A stretch of DNA of 64,000 nucleotides from CAVXGU01 sp963761615 (lineage in GTDB: Bacteria; Acidobacteriota; Vicinamibacteria; Vicinamibacterales; CAVVIG01). The DNA is taken from contig CAVXGU010000003.1 in the NCBI GenBank assembly GCA_963761615.1, positions 620,001 through 684,000 of the forward strand, read 5' to 3'. Below are positions 7,581 to 15,373 of this stretch, piece after piece (within the stretch, counting starts at the first letter, position 1; every line of letters begins with the position of its first letter). The translations under genes and the position numbers were made by a program. The notes under the pieces were generated by a model, which worked only from the letters and a program-made list of their open reading frames with translations, was not told where the DNA came from and searched no databases.

Positions 7581-8354
7581 ATGATTCAGGCGTTCGTCAT
7601 CACCCTCCGCGAAGGTCTCGAAGCGTTTCTCGTGGTCGCCATCAGCCTGGCCTATCTGCGCAAGAGCGGGCGGCGTGACCTCGTGTCGGCGGTGCACTGG
7701 GGTATCGCCCTGTCGATCCTCATCAGCGTGGGCGCGGCGTTCCTGTTCCAGGAGGCCGCCAATCAGTCCCTTTGGGAAGCGGTCCTCGCGATGGTCGCGG
7801 CCGTCTCGGTTGCGTCGCTCACGGTGCACATGTGGCGCACGGCGAGACGGATGAAGACCGAGATCGAGGGCCATCTGTACGAGTCGACCCTGAAGCACGG
7901 CCGCGCGGCGTTCGTCGGCGTCTTCCTGTTCACCCTGCTGATGATCACGCGGGAAGGGATGGAGACGGCGCTGCTCATGGGCACGCTCATGTTCCAGATC
8001 CAGTCGGCGAGCATCATCACCGGTGCGGTGATCGGAACCCTCTGCGCGGCCGGCGTCGCGTGGTTGTGGTCTCGCTACGGGCACCGCGTGAACCTGGGCC
8101 TGTTCTTCCAGGTCACCGCCATCTTCCTGCTGGTGTTCGTGGTCCAGCTGCTCATCTACGGGTTCCACGAGCTGATGGAAGCGAACATCCTCCCGTACAG
8201 CCAGCCGCTTCACCTGGCCACCGAGCCCTACGGCCCCGACGGCCGCTACGGCCACTACCTCAGCTACCTGCTGGTCATGCTCCCGCTCGGCTGGCTCATC
8301 GTGAGCGCCTTCTTCCCGCGGCGCGCCGTCAGCCACTCGTCTGCGCCGCGCTGA
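7581..8354 (+). CDS. FTR1-family iron permease
   Basis: A 257-residue integral membrane protein with about seven helices. Both iron-binding REGLE-type motifs are present, REGLEAFL (about residue 11) and REGMETALL (about residue 129), as in yeast Ftr1p and bacterial EfeU. These permeases import iron, usually with an oxidase or a periplasmic partner; no EfeO/EfeB or multicopper oxidase gene is seen here. Start chosen at the ATG giving MIQAFVITLREG; the upstream reading has no family similarity. An acyltransferase gene follows after six bases. Confidence 0.88.
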   Translation: MIQAFVITLREGLEAFLVVAISLAYLRKSGRRDLVSAVHWGIALSILISVGAAFLFQEAANQSLWEAVLAMVAAVSVASLTVHMWRTARRMKTEIEGHLYESTLKHGRAAFVGVFLFTLLMITREGMETALLMGTLMFQIQSASIITGAVIGTLCAAGVAWLWSRYGHRVNLGLFFQVTAIFLLVFVVQLLIYGFHELMEANILPYSQPLHLATEPYGPDGRYGHYLSYLLVMLPLGWLIVSAFFPRRAVSHSSAPR

Positions 8355-8360
8355 CGCCCT

Positions 8361-9455
8361 GTGCCTCCAACGACGCGCCGCCACTACATCGATTGGGCGC
8401 GAGGACTCGCGGTCCTGATCATGATCGAGGCGCACGGCCTCGACGCGTGGACGCGTGCGGCCGATCGAACGTCGCACGGCTACCGGTACGCGGACATTCT
8501 GGGCGGTCTGGCGGCGCCCCTGTTCCTGTGGCTCGCCGGCGTGGCGCTGGCGTTCTCGGCGAGCCGCACGGCCGAACGGACGGGCAGCCGCCGTGCGGCG
8601 GTCGACGCCGTCTGCCGGCGCGGCCTCGAGATCTTCATCCTCGCGTTCGTGTTCCGCGTCCAGGCGTTCATCGTCAGCCCGGGCAATCCGCTCGTGGGCA
8701 TTTTCCGGGTGGACATCCTGAACGTCATGGGCCCGGCCATTGCGGTGGCCGCGCTCGTCTGGGGTATGACGCGGACGCCGGCGAGGCAGGCCGCGACGAT
8801 GGCAGCGCTCGCGGCGGCCGTGGCGCTGGGCACGCCCCTCGTCAGGACGGCGGCCTGGGTGGGCACGCTGCCGATCTGGGTCCAGTGGTACATGCGGCCG
8901 GCCGGCGAATACACCACCTTCACGCTGTTCCCGTGGACGGGCTTCGTGTTCGCCGGCGGGGCCGTCGGCGTGCTGCTGGCGTCGGCGCGCACGCCGGACC
9001 GCGAGGCGCGGACGCACCGGTGGCTCGGCGGCGTGGGGGCCGGGCTGGCGGTTGCCGGTGCGTGGGCCGCGGCGCGTCCGCCCCTGCTGCACCCCTCGTC
9101 CTTCTGGACCACGTCACCGAGCTACTTCCTGCTCCGCGCGGGCGGCATGACAGCGGGGCTCGCGGCGCTCTTCGCGCTCGGCCAGACGATTCCCGCGGCC
9201 ATCGGGCGGCTGGCACCGCTGGAGCGCTTTGGCCGCCGGTCGTTGTTCGTGTACTGGATTCACGTCGAGCTGGTCTACGGCTATGCGACCTGGTGGCTGC
9301 ACCACCGGCTGCCGCTCTGGGGCACGTTTCTGGCCCTCGCCGGGTTCAGCGCCGTGATGTACGGCGCCGTGCTCGGCGCCGATCGGGTGCGCGAGCTCTG
9401 GCGCAGCCGGGCGCGCCGGTCCCTGGCGCCTGCCATTCCGATCGCGGGCTCCTGA
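8361..9455 (+). CDS. heparan-alpha-glucosaminide N-acetyltransferase-like membrane protein
   Basis: A 364-residue protein with roughly nine to ten membrane segments, read from a GTG six bases after the permease. The N-terminus RRHYIDWARGLAVLIMIEAH carries the R-x-x-x-I-D-x-x-R-G-x-A-V signature of the HGSNAT/DUF1624 (YeiB-like) transmembrane acyltransferase group, and YWIHVELVYG near residue 300 matches the C-terminal signature. Such proteins are thought to move acetyl groups across the membrane onto sugars. The natural acceptor is unknown. The tight spacing suggests cotranscription with the permease. Confidence 0.75.
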   Translation: MPPTTRRHYIDWARGLAVLIMIEAHGLDAWTRAADRTSHGYRYADILGGLAAPLFLWLAGVALAFSASRTAERTGSRRAAVDAVCRRGLEIFILAFVFRVQAFIVSPGNPLVGIFRVDILNVMGPAIAVAALVWGMTRTPARQAATMAALAAAVALGTPLVRTAAWVGTLPIWVQWYMRPAGEYTTFTLFPWTGFVFAGGAVGVLLASARTPDREARTHRWLGGVGAGLAVAGAWAAARPPLLHPSSFWTTSPSYFLLRAGGMTAGLAALFALGQTIPAAIGRLAPLERFGRRSLFVYWIHVELVYGYATWWLHHRLPLWGTFLALAGFSAVMYGAVLGADRVRELWRSRARRSLAPAIPIAGS

Positions 9456-9706
9456 ACCCATCTGTATCTGTGTCGGTCGTTCAACCTAGAGGTGGCGGTT
9501 CGGAGTCGGGCCGGATTGATCTGCACATAAATTCACGCAATGTCATGCCAATAACTCTTTGTAGGTGTTATATTTAAGGATACTGAAGGGCATTGTCCCG
9601 GGCGCCGCCGGCTCGTCCCGCGATGGTCGGCGGGTCCATTTGGAAGTACAATTTCGCCTCTTTGGATCGCTCCCGGACGCCGCCCTGGAGCGTCGAGACC
9701 GAGACC
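9456..9706 (+). other. gap with an AT-rich promoter-like stretch
   Basis: This 251-base gap separates two rightward genes. Its middle (about 9515-9580) is unusually AT-rich for this genome and holds promoter-like blocks (TTGATC near 9516, TTATATTTAAGGA near 9567). The DGQHR frame stays open upstream to 9593, but that part has no recognisable domain. No hairpin with a T-run was found. Confidence 0.4.
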
Positions 9707-10843
9707 ATGATCAACGTAGCCGCGATCCGCATGCAGCAGTTCGGGGTGCAGTTCTATCAGGCCTCGTTGACGGCCAGCGACATCGACAAGCTCGTCCGGT
9801 TCGAGGTGCTCAATTACGGCGAGAGCGCGCAGTCGCCGGTGCGTGGCAGTCGTCAGAAGCCGGGCGCGACGCCGTCGAAGGTCAACTGGGATCTGCTCGA
9901 GCGCCGCATCGCGTCGAGCGAGAAGGCCTATCAGCGGCAGATCATCCGGAAGAAGATCGACGAGCTCGTGCAGTACTACGAGCAGTGCCGCCAGGCACGC
10001 GACCTTCCCTCGATCCCCGGGGCGGTGATCATCTCGTGCGACGAGAAGCTGACCTTCCAGCCGATGGGCGACTCGCCGCTCGGGACCCTCAAGGTTCCCG
10101 AGCGGGAGGGCATCCTTCGCGCGATTGACGGCCAGCACCGGCTGCTGGCGCTGCACGCCGACATCGAACGGTTCGCGGGCGAGGCGTTCACGGTTCCGGC
10201 GGTCATCTTCGACCGCCTGCCCGAGGATCACGTCGTCCAGATGTTCGTGACGATCAACGCCAAGCACACGCGCCTGAACGCGTCGCACCTGGTGAGCCTG
10301 TCCGGTCGCCAGCTCTACCGCGACGAGAACCTGGCGACGGCGCACGACGTGGTGCGTGCGTTGAACGATCGCGAGGACTCGCCACTCTACGACGAGATCA
10401 AGCTGCTCGGCGTCGGTCACGGCCGCGTCGCACAGGCGCCGCTCGCTCAGGAGCTGAAGAAGCTGTTTGCGGGCGAGGCGTTCGGCGCGCGCCGGGCCGG
10501 CGACTTCCACGAGAACGCCAAGCGCTTCTTCGTCAACTACTTCAAGCAGATCGCCGTCGTCTTCGACGCGGCCTGGAACGGGCGCAAGTACAGCATCCGC
10601 TCGGCCTCGGCGCTCCGGGCCTTCATCCGCGTGGCACCCGACGTCATCCGCCGGCTCGATCAGGAGCACGCCGACCGGACCGACTTCCGCGCGATCGGCC
10701 GCGTGATCGCCCCGTGGGGACGCCGCATCGGCGACCTGCGCTTCGAGACCGACGGCGCCTGGAAGCGCAGCGGCACGACCGTGGACTCGCTCGCCAAGGA
10801 GCTCCGCCTCGCGCTGCAGTATCCCGAGGGGGCGGCTGTTTGA
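9707..10843 (+). CDS. DGQHR-domain protein (DndB-like), orphan
   Basis: A 378-residue protein with the motif RAIDGQHRLLAL at about residues 139-150, which defines the DGQHR family to which DndB of DNA phosphorothioation belongs. DndB binds DNA and represses dnd genes. Here no dndA-E, pbe or restriction gene lies nearby, so this is a stand-alone member of unknown role. A conserved MFVTINAKHTRLNASHL segment follows the motif, also typical of the family. Start chosen at the ATG giving MINVAAIRM. Neighbours are an acyltransferase gene and rfbB. Confidence 0.8.
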   Translation: MINVAAIRMQQFGVQFYQASLTASDIDKLVRFEVLNYGESAQSPVRGSRQKPGATPSKVNWDLLERRIASSEKAYQRQIIRKKIDELVQYYEQCRQARDLPSIPGAVIISCDEKLTFQPMGDSPLGTLKVPEREGILRAIDGQHRLLALHADIERFAGEAFTVPAVIFDRLPEDHVVQMFVTINAKHTRLNASHLVSLSGRQLYRDENLATAHDVVRALNDREDSPLYDEIKLLGVGHGRVAQAPLAQELKKLFAGEAFGARRAGDFHENAKRFFVNYFKQIAVVFDAAWNGRKYSIRSASALRAFIRVAPDVIRRLDQEHADRTDFRAIGRVIAPWGRRIGDLRFETDGAWKRSGTTVDSLAKELRLALQYPEGAAV

Positions 10844-10903
10844 TCGGGGCCGCTCCCGCGCCCGGCGCGGGGCGCCGGCACGCGACCATCAGCCTGCCGT
10901 AGC

Positions 10904-11983
10904 ATGTCGGTTCTGCTCATCACCGGCGGCGCGGGCTTCATCGGATCGAACTTCGTCCGGCACGCCCTCGCACAGACATCCGACCGGCTGGTCGTCGTCG
11001 ACAAGCTGAGCTACGCGGGCAGCCTCCTCAATCTGGACGGCGTGATCGCGGATCCGAGAGTCCGCTTCGTCGAGGGAGACATCGGCGACGCGGGACTCAT
11101 GGCCGAGGTGTTCAGCGACGCGCGCCCCTCGGCGGTCGTCAACCTGGCCGCCGAGACACACGTGGACCGGTCGATCGACGGACCCGCGGCGTTCGTGTCG
11201 ACCAACATCGTCGGCACGTTCGTCCTGCTGGAAGCGACCCGCCGGTGGCTGGCCTCTGTCGACGTCCCGACCCGCACGGCCTTCCGCCTTCTCCACGTCT
11301 CGACCGACGAGGTGTACGGCTCGCTGGGATCGGCGGGCGCGTTCTCCGAGGACACCCCGTACGCCCCCAACTCACCGTACGCAGCGAGCAAGGCGTCGGC
11401 CGATCACCTGGTGCGCGCCTACGTGCACACCTACGGCGTGCCGGCCGTCGTGACGAACTGCTCGAACAACTACGGGCCCTACCAGTTTCCCGAGAAGCTG
11501 ATCCCGCTGATGATCCTCAACGCCCTGGACGGGCGGCCCCTCCCAATCTACGGGGACGGAGGCCAGGTGCGCGACTGGCTCCACGTCGAGGATCACTGCG
11601 CAGGCCTGCTGACGGCGCTGCGCCGCGGGCGCCCGGGCGAGAAGTATCACATCGGCGGCGGCTGCGAGCGGACCAATCTCCAGGTCGTCGATCTGCTCTG
11701 CGAGGCGCTCGAAGTGTGCTGTCCCGCGGCGTCGAACGCGACCCTCCGCTCGGCCGGCGTCCGGTCGTACACGGCGCTCAAGTCGCTGGTCGCCGACCGG
11801 CCGGGCCACGATCGGCGGTACGCCATCGATGCCGGGAAGATCCGGCGAGAGCTGGGCTGGGTGCCCCGCCGGACCTTCGACGAGGGGATCATGCAGACGG
11901 TGCGCTGGTACGTCGACCACCGCGCGTGGTGCGACGCCGTGCAGGCCGGCCACTACGACCGCGAGCGGCTGGGGCTGGGATGA
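10904..11983 (+). CDS. rfbB: dTDP-glucose 4,6-dehydratase
   Basis: Second step of dTDP-deoxysugar synthesis: dTDP-glucose to dTDP-4-keto-6-deoxyglucose with bound NAD. The 359-residue extended SDR shows the Rossmann motif TGGAGFIGSNF (about 7-17), the catalytic STDEVYG region, the YAASKASADHL motif (Tyr and Lys of the YxxxK triad) and NCSNNYGPYQFPEKLIPLMI, a hallmark of RmlB. Its TGA overlaps the ATG of rfbA. It feeds cell-surface polysaccharide precursors. Confidence 0.93.
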   Translation: MSVLLITGGAGFIGSNFVRHALAQTSDRLVVVDKLSYAGSLLNLDGVIADPRVRFVEGDIGDAGLMAEVFSDARPSAVVNLAAETHVDRSIDGPAAFVSTNIVGTFVLLEATRRWLASVDVPTRTAFRLLHVSTDEVYGSLGSAGAFSEDTPYAPNSPYAASKASADHLVRAYVHTYGVPAVVTNCSNNYGPYQFPEKLIPLMILNALDGRPLPIYGDGGQVRDWLHVEDHCAGLLTALRRGRPGEKYHIGGGCERTNLQVVDLLCEALEVCCPAASNATLRSAGVRSYTALKSLVADRPGHDRRYAIDAGKIRRELGWVPRRTFDEGIMQTVRWYVDHRAWCDAVQAGHYDRERLGLG

Positions 11984-12852
11984 AGGGCATCATCCTGGCT
12001 GGTGGCGCCGGGACGCGCCTGTTCCCGCTGACGCGCGCCGTCAGCAAGCAGCTGCTGCCGGTGTACAGCAAGCCGATGGTGTACTACCCGCTGTCGACGC
12101 TGATGCTCTCCGGCATCCGCGACGTGCTCGTCATCACGACGCCGCGCGATCACGACGACTTCGTGCGCCTCCTCGGCGACGGCTCCGACATCGGCGTGTC
12201 CCTGAGCTACGCCATTCAGCCGAGCCCGGGCGGCCTGGCGCAGGCCTTCATCATCGGTCGGGGGTTCGTCGGCGGGGATCGCGTCGCGCTCGCGCTGGGC
12301 GACAACATCTTCTACGGCGCCCACCTCTCCGACTACCTCCGCCGCGCCGTCGAGCGCCCCGACGGGGCGACCGTGTTCGGATACCAGGTGAAGGACCCGC
12401 AGCGGTACGGCGTCGTCGAATTCGATGCCGCCGGCCGTGCCGTGAGCCTCGAGGAGAAGCCGCCGCGGCCCAAGTCGTCGTATGCGGTCACCGGGCTGTA
12501 CTTCTACGACAACCAGGTGCTCGGCATCGCGGCGAGTCTGTCGCCCTCGTCGCGCAACGAGCTCGAGATCACCGACGTCAACCGCGCGTACCTCGAGCGG
12601 GGCCAGCTGCACGTCGAGCGCCTCGGACGCGGGATCGCCTGGCTCGACACCGGGACCCACGAGTCGCTGCTCCAGGCGGCCAACTACATCCAGGCGATCG
12701 AGGAGCGCCAGGGGCTCATGGTCGCCTGCCTCGAGGAGATCGCGTTCCGGATGGGCTACATCACCGCGGCCGACCTCGAACGGCTGGCGCAGTCGCTCGG
12801 CGCCAGCGCCTACGGCCAGTACCTCGCGCACGTGGTCGAGCAGGAGGGCTAG
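11980..12852 (+). CDS. rfbA: glucose-1-phosphate thymidylyltransferase
   Basis: First step of the pathway: dTTP plus glucose-1-phosphate to dTDP-glucose. The 290-residue protein begins MKGIILAGGAGTRLFPLT, the nucleotide-binding signature, and carries VSKQLLPVYSKPMVYYPLS, LALGDNIFYG and EEKPPRPKSSYAVTGLYFYD, all RmlA motifs. Overlap with the rfbB stop and direct abutment with rfbC indicate one operon. Confidence 0.94.
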   Translation: MKGIILAGGAGTRLFPLTRAVSKQLLPVYSKPMVYYPLSTLMLSGIRDVLVITTPRDHDDFVRLLGDGSDIGVSLSYAIQPSPGGLAQAFIIGRGFVGGDRVALALGDNIFYGAHLSDYLRRAVERPDGATVFGYQVKDPQRYGVVEFDAAGRAVSLEEKPPRPKSSYAVTGLYFYDNQVLGIAASLSPSSRNELEITDVNRAYLERGQLHVERLGRGIAWLDTGTHESLLQAANYIQAIEERQGLMVACLEEIAFRMGYITAADLERLAQSLGASAYGQYLAHVVEQEG

Positions 12853-13419
12853 GTGCCCAGATTCCTGCCGACCGCCATCCCCGACGTGGTGGTTGTCGAG
12901 CCCGACGTCCACCGGGACGGACGCGGATTCTTCCTCGAGACGTACCACGAAGCCAAGTACCGCGCGGGAGGCATTGCCGGGCCCTTCGTCCAGGACAACC
13001 AGTCGAAGTCGGCGGGGGGCACCCTTCGCGGTCTGCACCTGCAGCTCCGGCGGCCGCAGGGCAAGCTGGTGCGGGCGATCGCCGGCGAGATCTTCGACGT
13101 CGCGGTCGACGTGCGGCGCGGGTCGCCCACCTTCGGCCGCTGGGTGGGTGTCACGCTGTCGGCCGACAATTTCCTCCAGTGTTACGTGCCGCCGGGGTTT
13201 GCGCACGGCTTCGCCGTGGTCAGCGACACGGCCGACGTCGAATACAAGTGCACGGCGGCCTACGACCGCGACAGCGAGCTCGGCATCCTGTGGAACGACC
13301 CCGCGCTGGCCGTCACCTGGCCCGTGCGCGCGCCGCTGCTCTCGGAGCGCGATCTGTCGCAGCCCACGCTCGCCCAGGTCATGGACCAGCTGCCCGTCTT
13401 CGGGTCGCCAGATCTGTAA
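12853..13419 (+). CDS. rfbC: dTDP-4-dehydrorhamnose 3,5-epimerase
   Basis: Third step: epimerisation of the 4-keto-6-deoxy sugar. A cupin-fold protein of 188 residues read from a GTG directly after the rfbA stop. RmlC motifs seen are DGRGFFLETYH, FVQDNQSKS, TLRGLHLQ (catalytic His), FDVAVDVRRGSPTFGRW and PPGFAHGF. The final reductase gene rfbD is absent from this cluster, so it must lie elsewhere or the end product differs from rhamnose. Confidence 0.93.
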   Translation: MPRFLPTAIPDVVVVEPDVHRDGRGFFLETYHEAKYRAGGIAGPFVQDNQSKSAGGTLRGLHLQLRRPQGKLVRAIAGEIFDVAVDVRRGSPTFGRWVGVTLSADNFLQCYVPPGFAHGFAVVSDTADVEYKCTAAYDRDSELGILWNDPALAVTWPVRAPLLSERDLSQPTLAQVMDQLPVFGSPDL

Positions 13420-13586
13420 TTCGCGCGACGGAGTAGTGTGAGGCGGATACCCGTCACCGCGCGGAAACACGCGATTTCCGGCCAAATCGAAGCGGCAGGA
13501 CAATTGCTCTAGTCCGGGGCGAATCATCGGCCTGTTTACGGCACGACGCCGTGAAATGCTGGGGGAGCCAGACCGGTGGGGCAGAA
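13420..13586 (+). other. 167-base structured region between rfbC and its terminator
   Basis: No coding frame with family similarity fits here. Several short inverted repeats can be seen (GCGCGGAAACACGCG near 13459, GGCACGACGCC near 13542). The space could be a long 3' untranslated region or a small RNA gene ending at the terminator at 13587. I could not match it to a riboswitch class by eye. Confidence 0.35.
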
Positions 13587-13614
13587 GGGCACCGCAATGA
13601 CGCGGTGCCCTTTT
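13587..13614 (+). terminator. intrinsic terminator, 168 bases past rfbC
   Basis: A 9-bp perfect stem, GGGCACCGC/GCGGTGCCC, with a six-base loop and TTTT after it. It ends either the rfb transcript or a separate small RNA in 13420-13586, and stands 22 bases before the pxpA start. Confidence 0.8.
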
Positions 13615-13635
13615 GTCTTGTACCCTAGCCCCGGC

Positions 13636-14397
13636 ATGCGCATCGACGTGAACGCCGACGTCGGCGAGTCCTTCGGCGCCTACACGATGGGCGACGACGC
13701 GGCACTGATGGCGTCGATTACGTCGGCGAACGTGGCCGCCGGATTCCATGGCGGCGACCCCTCGGTCCTGCGGACGACGATCCGTCTGGCCCGCCGGCGG
13801 GGCGTGGCGGTCGGGGCGCATCCGGGCCTCCCCGACCTGGCCGGATTCGGCCGCCGCGAGATGCGCATCTCCGCCGCGGAGGCCGAAGACCTCGTTCTCT
13901 ACCAGGTCGCCGCCGTGGCGGGGGTCGCGCGCGCGGAGGGGCTCGCCCTGCAGCACGTCAAACCGCACGGGGCGCTGTTCCACATGGCCGCGCGGAGCGC
14001 CGATCTGGCCGCTGCGGTCGCCCGGGCCGTTGCGGCCTGCGATCGTGGTCTCGTCCTTTTCGGGCCGCCGGGCTCGAAGCTGCTCGAGGCCGGCCGCGCC
14101 CACGGTCTCCGGGTGGCCGTGGAGGCATTTGCGGATCGCGGCTACGAGGCCGATGGCTCCCTGACGCCGCGCGGCTCGCCGGGGGCGCTCATCGACGATC
14201 CCGGGACGCTGGTGCAGCGCGCGGTGCGGATGGTGACCGAGCGAACGGTGGAGGCGGCCGACGGCACGCTCCTGCCGATCGAGCCCGATTCGCTCTGCGT
14301 TCATGGCGACACGCCGAACGCCGCCCGGCTGGCGGCGCGCCTGCGGCAGGGCCTGGAGGAGGCGGGGATTGTCGTGAAGGCGGTCGGGGCGTCCTGA
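13636..14397 (+). CDS. pxpA: 5-oxoprolinase subunit A (LamB/YcsF family)
   Basis: A 253-residue LamB/YcsF protein. PxpA works with PxpB and PxpC in ATP-dependent opening of 5-oxoproline to glutamate. Family signatures are MRIDVNADVGESFGAYTMGDD at the start, NVAAGFHGGDP, GAHPGLPDLAGFGRR and HVKPHGALF. pxpB and pxpC are not adjacent, so partners must lie elsewhere. I used the ATG at 13636, where family similarity begins; the frame extends back into the terminator. It converges on argF. Confidence 0.9.
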   Translation: MRIDVNADVGESFGAYTMGDDAALMASITSANVAAGFHGGDPSVLRTTIRLARRRGVAVGAHPGLPDLAGFGRREMRISAAEAEDLVLYQVAAVAGVARAEGLALQHVKPHGALFHMAARSADLAAAVARAVAACDRGLVLFGPPGSKLLEAGRAHGLRVAVEAFADRGYEADGSLTPRGSPGALIDDPGTLVQRAVRMVTERTVEAADGTLLPIEPDSLCVHGDTPNAARLAARLRQGLEEAGIVVKAVGAS

Positions 14398-14398
14398 G

Positions 14399-15373
14399 CT
14401 AGCGGCCGGTCGCGTCCGGCTCCAGCAGCATCAGCAGCAGCGCCTTCTGGCAGTGCAGGCGGTTCTCCGCCTGGTCGAAGACGACCGAGGCCTCCGACTC
14501 GAAGACGTCGGCCGTGACTTCCTCGCCGCGGTGCGCGGGCAGGCAGTGCATGAACAGGGCGTCCGGCTTGGCGAGCGACATCAGCGCTTCGTTCACCTGG
14601 AAGGCCGCGAACGCCTGCTTGCGGCTCTCGGTTTCGGCCTCCTGTCCCATCGAGGTCCACGTATCGGTGTACACCGCGTCGGCGCCGGCCACGGCGTCGG
14701 CGGCCTCGGTGAACAGGCGGAGCCGCGCGCCGTGGTGCGCGATGCTGGTGGCCTGCTGCACGACCGCGTGCGGCAGCTGATATCCATCGGGACTCGCGAC
14801 GTGGAAGTGGACGCCGAGCATCGCGAGCGCATGGGCCAGCGACGCGGCCACGTTGTTCCCGTCGCCGACGAAGGCGAGCGTCCGGCCCTTCAGCGTGCCC
14901 CAGCGCTCCCGGAGGGTCAGGCAGTCCGCGACGGCCTGGCAGGGGTGCTCGTCATCGGTGAGGGCGTTGATGACGTGCAGGTTCCTGGCCGACGAGGCGA
15001 ACTCCTCCAGCAGCAGCTGCGAGAAGGTCCGGATCACGACGGCGTCGACCCAGCGCTCGAGATTGCGCGCGACGTCGGCGACCGCCTCGCGGCGCCCGAG
15101 CGCGACGTCCGGCTGCAGCACGACGACGTGTCCGCCGAGTTCCCGGACGCCGATTTCGAACGTCATGCGCGTGCGGAGGGACGGCTTGTCGAAGAGCATG
15201 GCGACGTGCCGGCCGCCGAGCACGCCGGCGGTCGGCGCCTGCAGCCCGAGGGCCCGGTCGGCCTTCATTCGCGCCGAGACTTCGAGGCAGCGCTCGAGGT
15301 CGGCGCTGTCGAGATCCAGGATGGAGAGGAAGTCCTTGCGGCGGCCGACGCCGGCGGCGTGAGACGTGGTCAC
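14399..15373 (-). CDS. argF: ornithine carbamoyltransferase
   Basis: Makes citrulline from ornithine and carbamoyl phosphate. The 324-residue protein has the carbamoyl-phosphate motif KPSLRTRMTFE (S-x-R-T-R), DDEHPCQAVADCLTL (the HPCQ motif) and MHCLPAHRGEEV (HCLPAHRG ornithine site). Start is a GTG (MTTSHAAG) that overlaps the argJ stop by four bases. It is the last gene of the leftward argC-B-D-A-J-F operon. Confidence 0.95.
   Translation of the reverse strand: MTTSHAAGVGRRKDFLSILDLDSADLERCLEVSARMKADRALGLQAPTAGVLGGRHVAMLFDKPSLRTRMTFEIGVRELGGHVVVLQPDVALGRREAVADVARNLERWVDAVVIRTFSQLLLEEFASSARNLHVINALTDDEHPCQAVADCLTLRERWGTLKGRTLAFVGDGNNVAASLAHALAMLGVHFHVASPDGYQLPHAVVQQATSIAHHGARLRLFTEAADAVAGADAVYTDTWTSMGQEAETESRKQAFAAFQVNEALMSLAKPDALFMHCLPAHRGEEVTADVFESEASVVFDQAENRLHCQKALLLMLLEPDATGR

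Noticed and set aside
13420..13586. Known riboswitch class (cyclic-di-GMP, glycine, cobalamin) upstream of pxpA
   Set aside because: None of the conserved core sequences I know could be placed; it is left as an unassigned structured region.
11953..14304. A 783-codon open frame opposite rfbA, rfbC and pxpA
   Set aside because: It spans three genes and a terminator on the other strand and has shadow-like composition.
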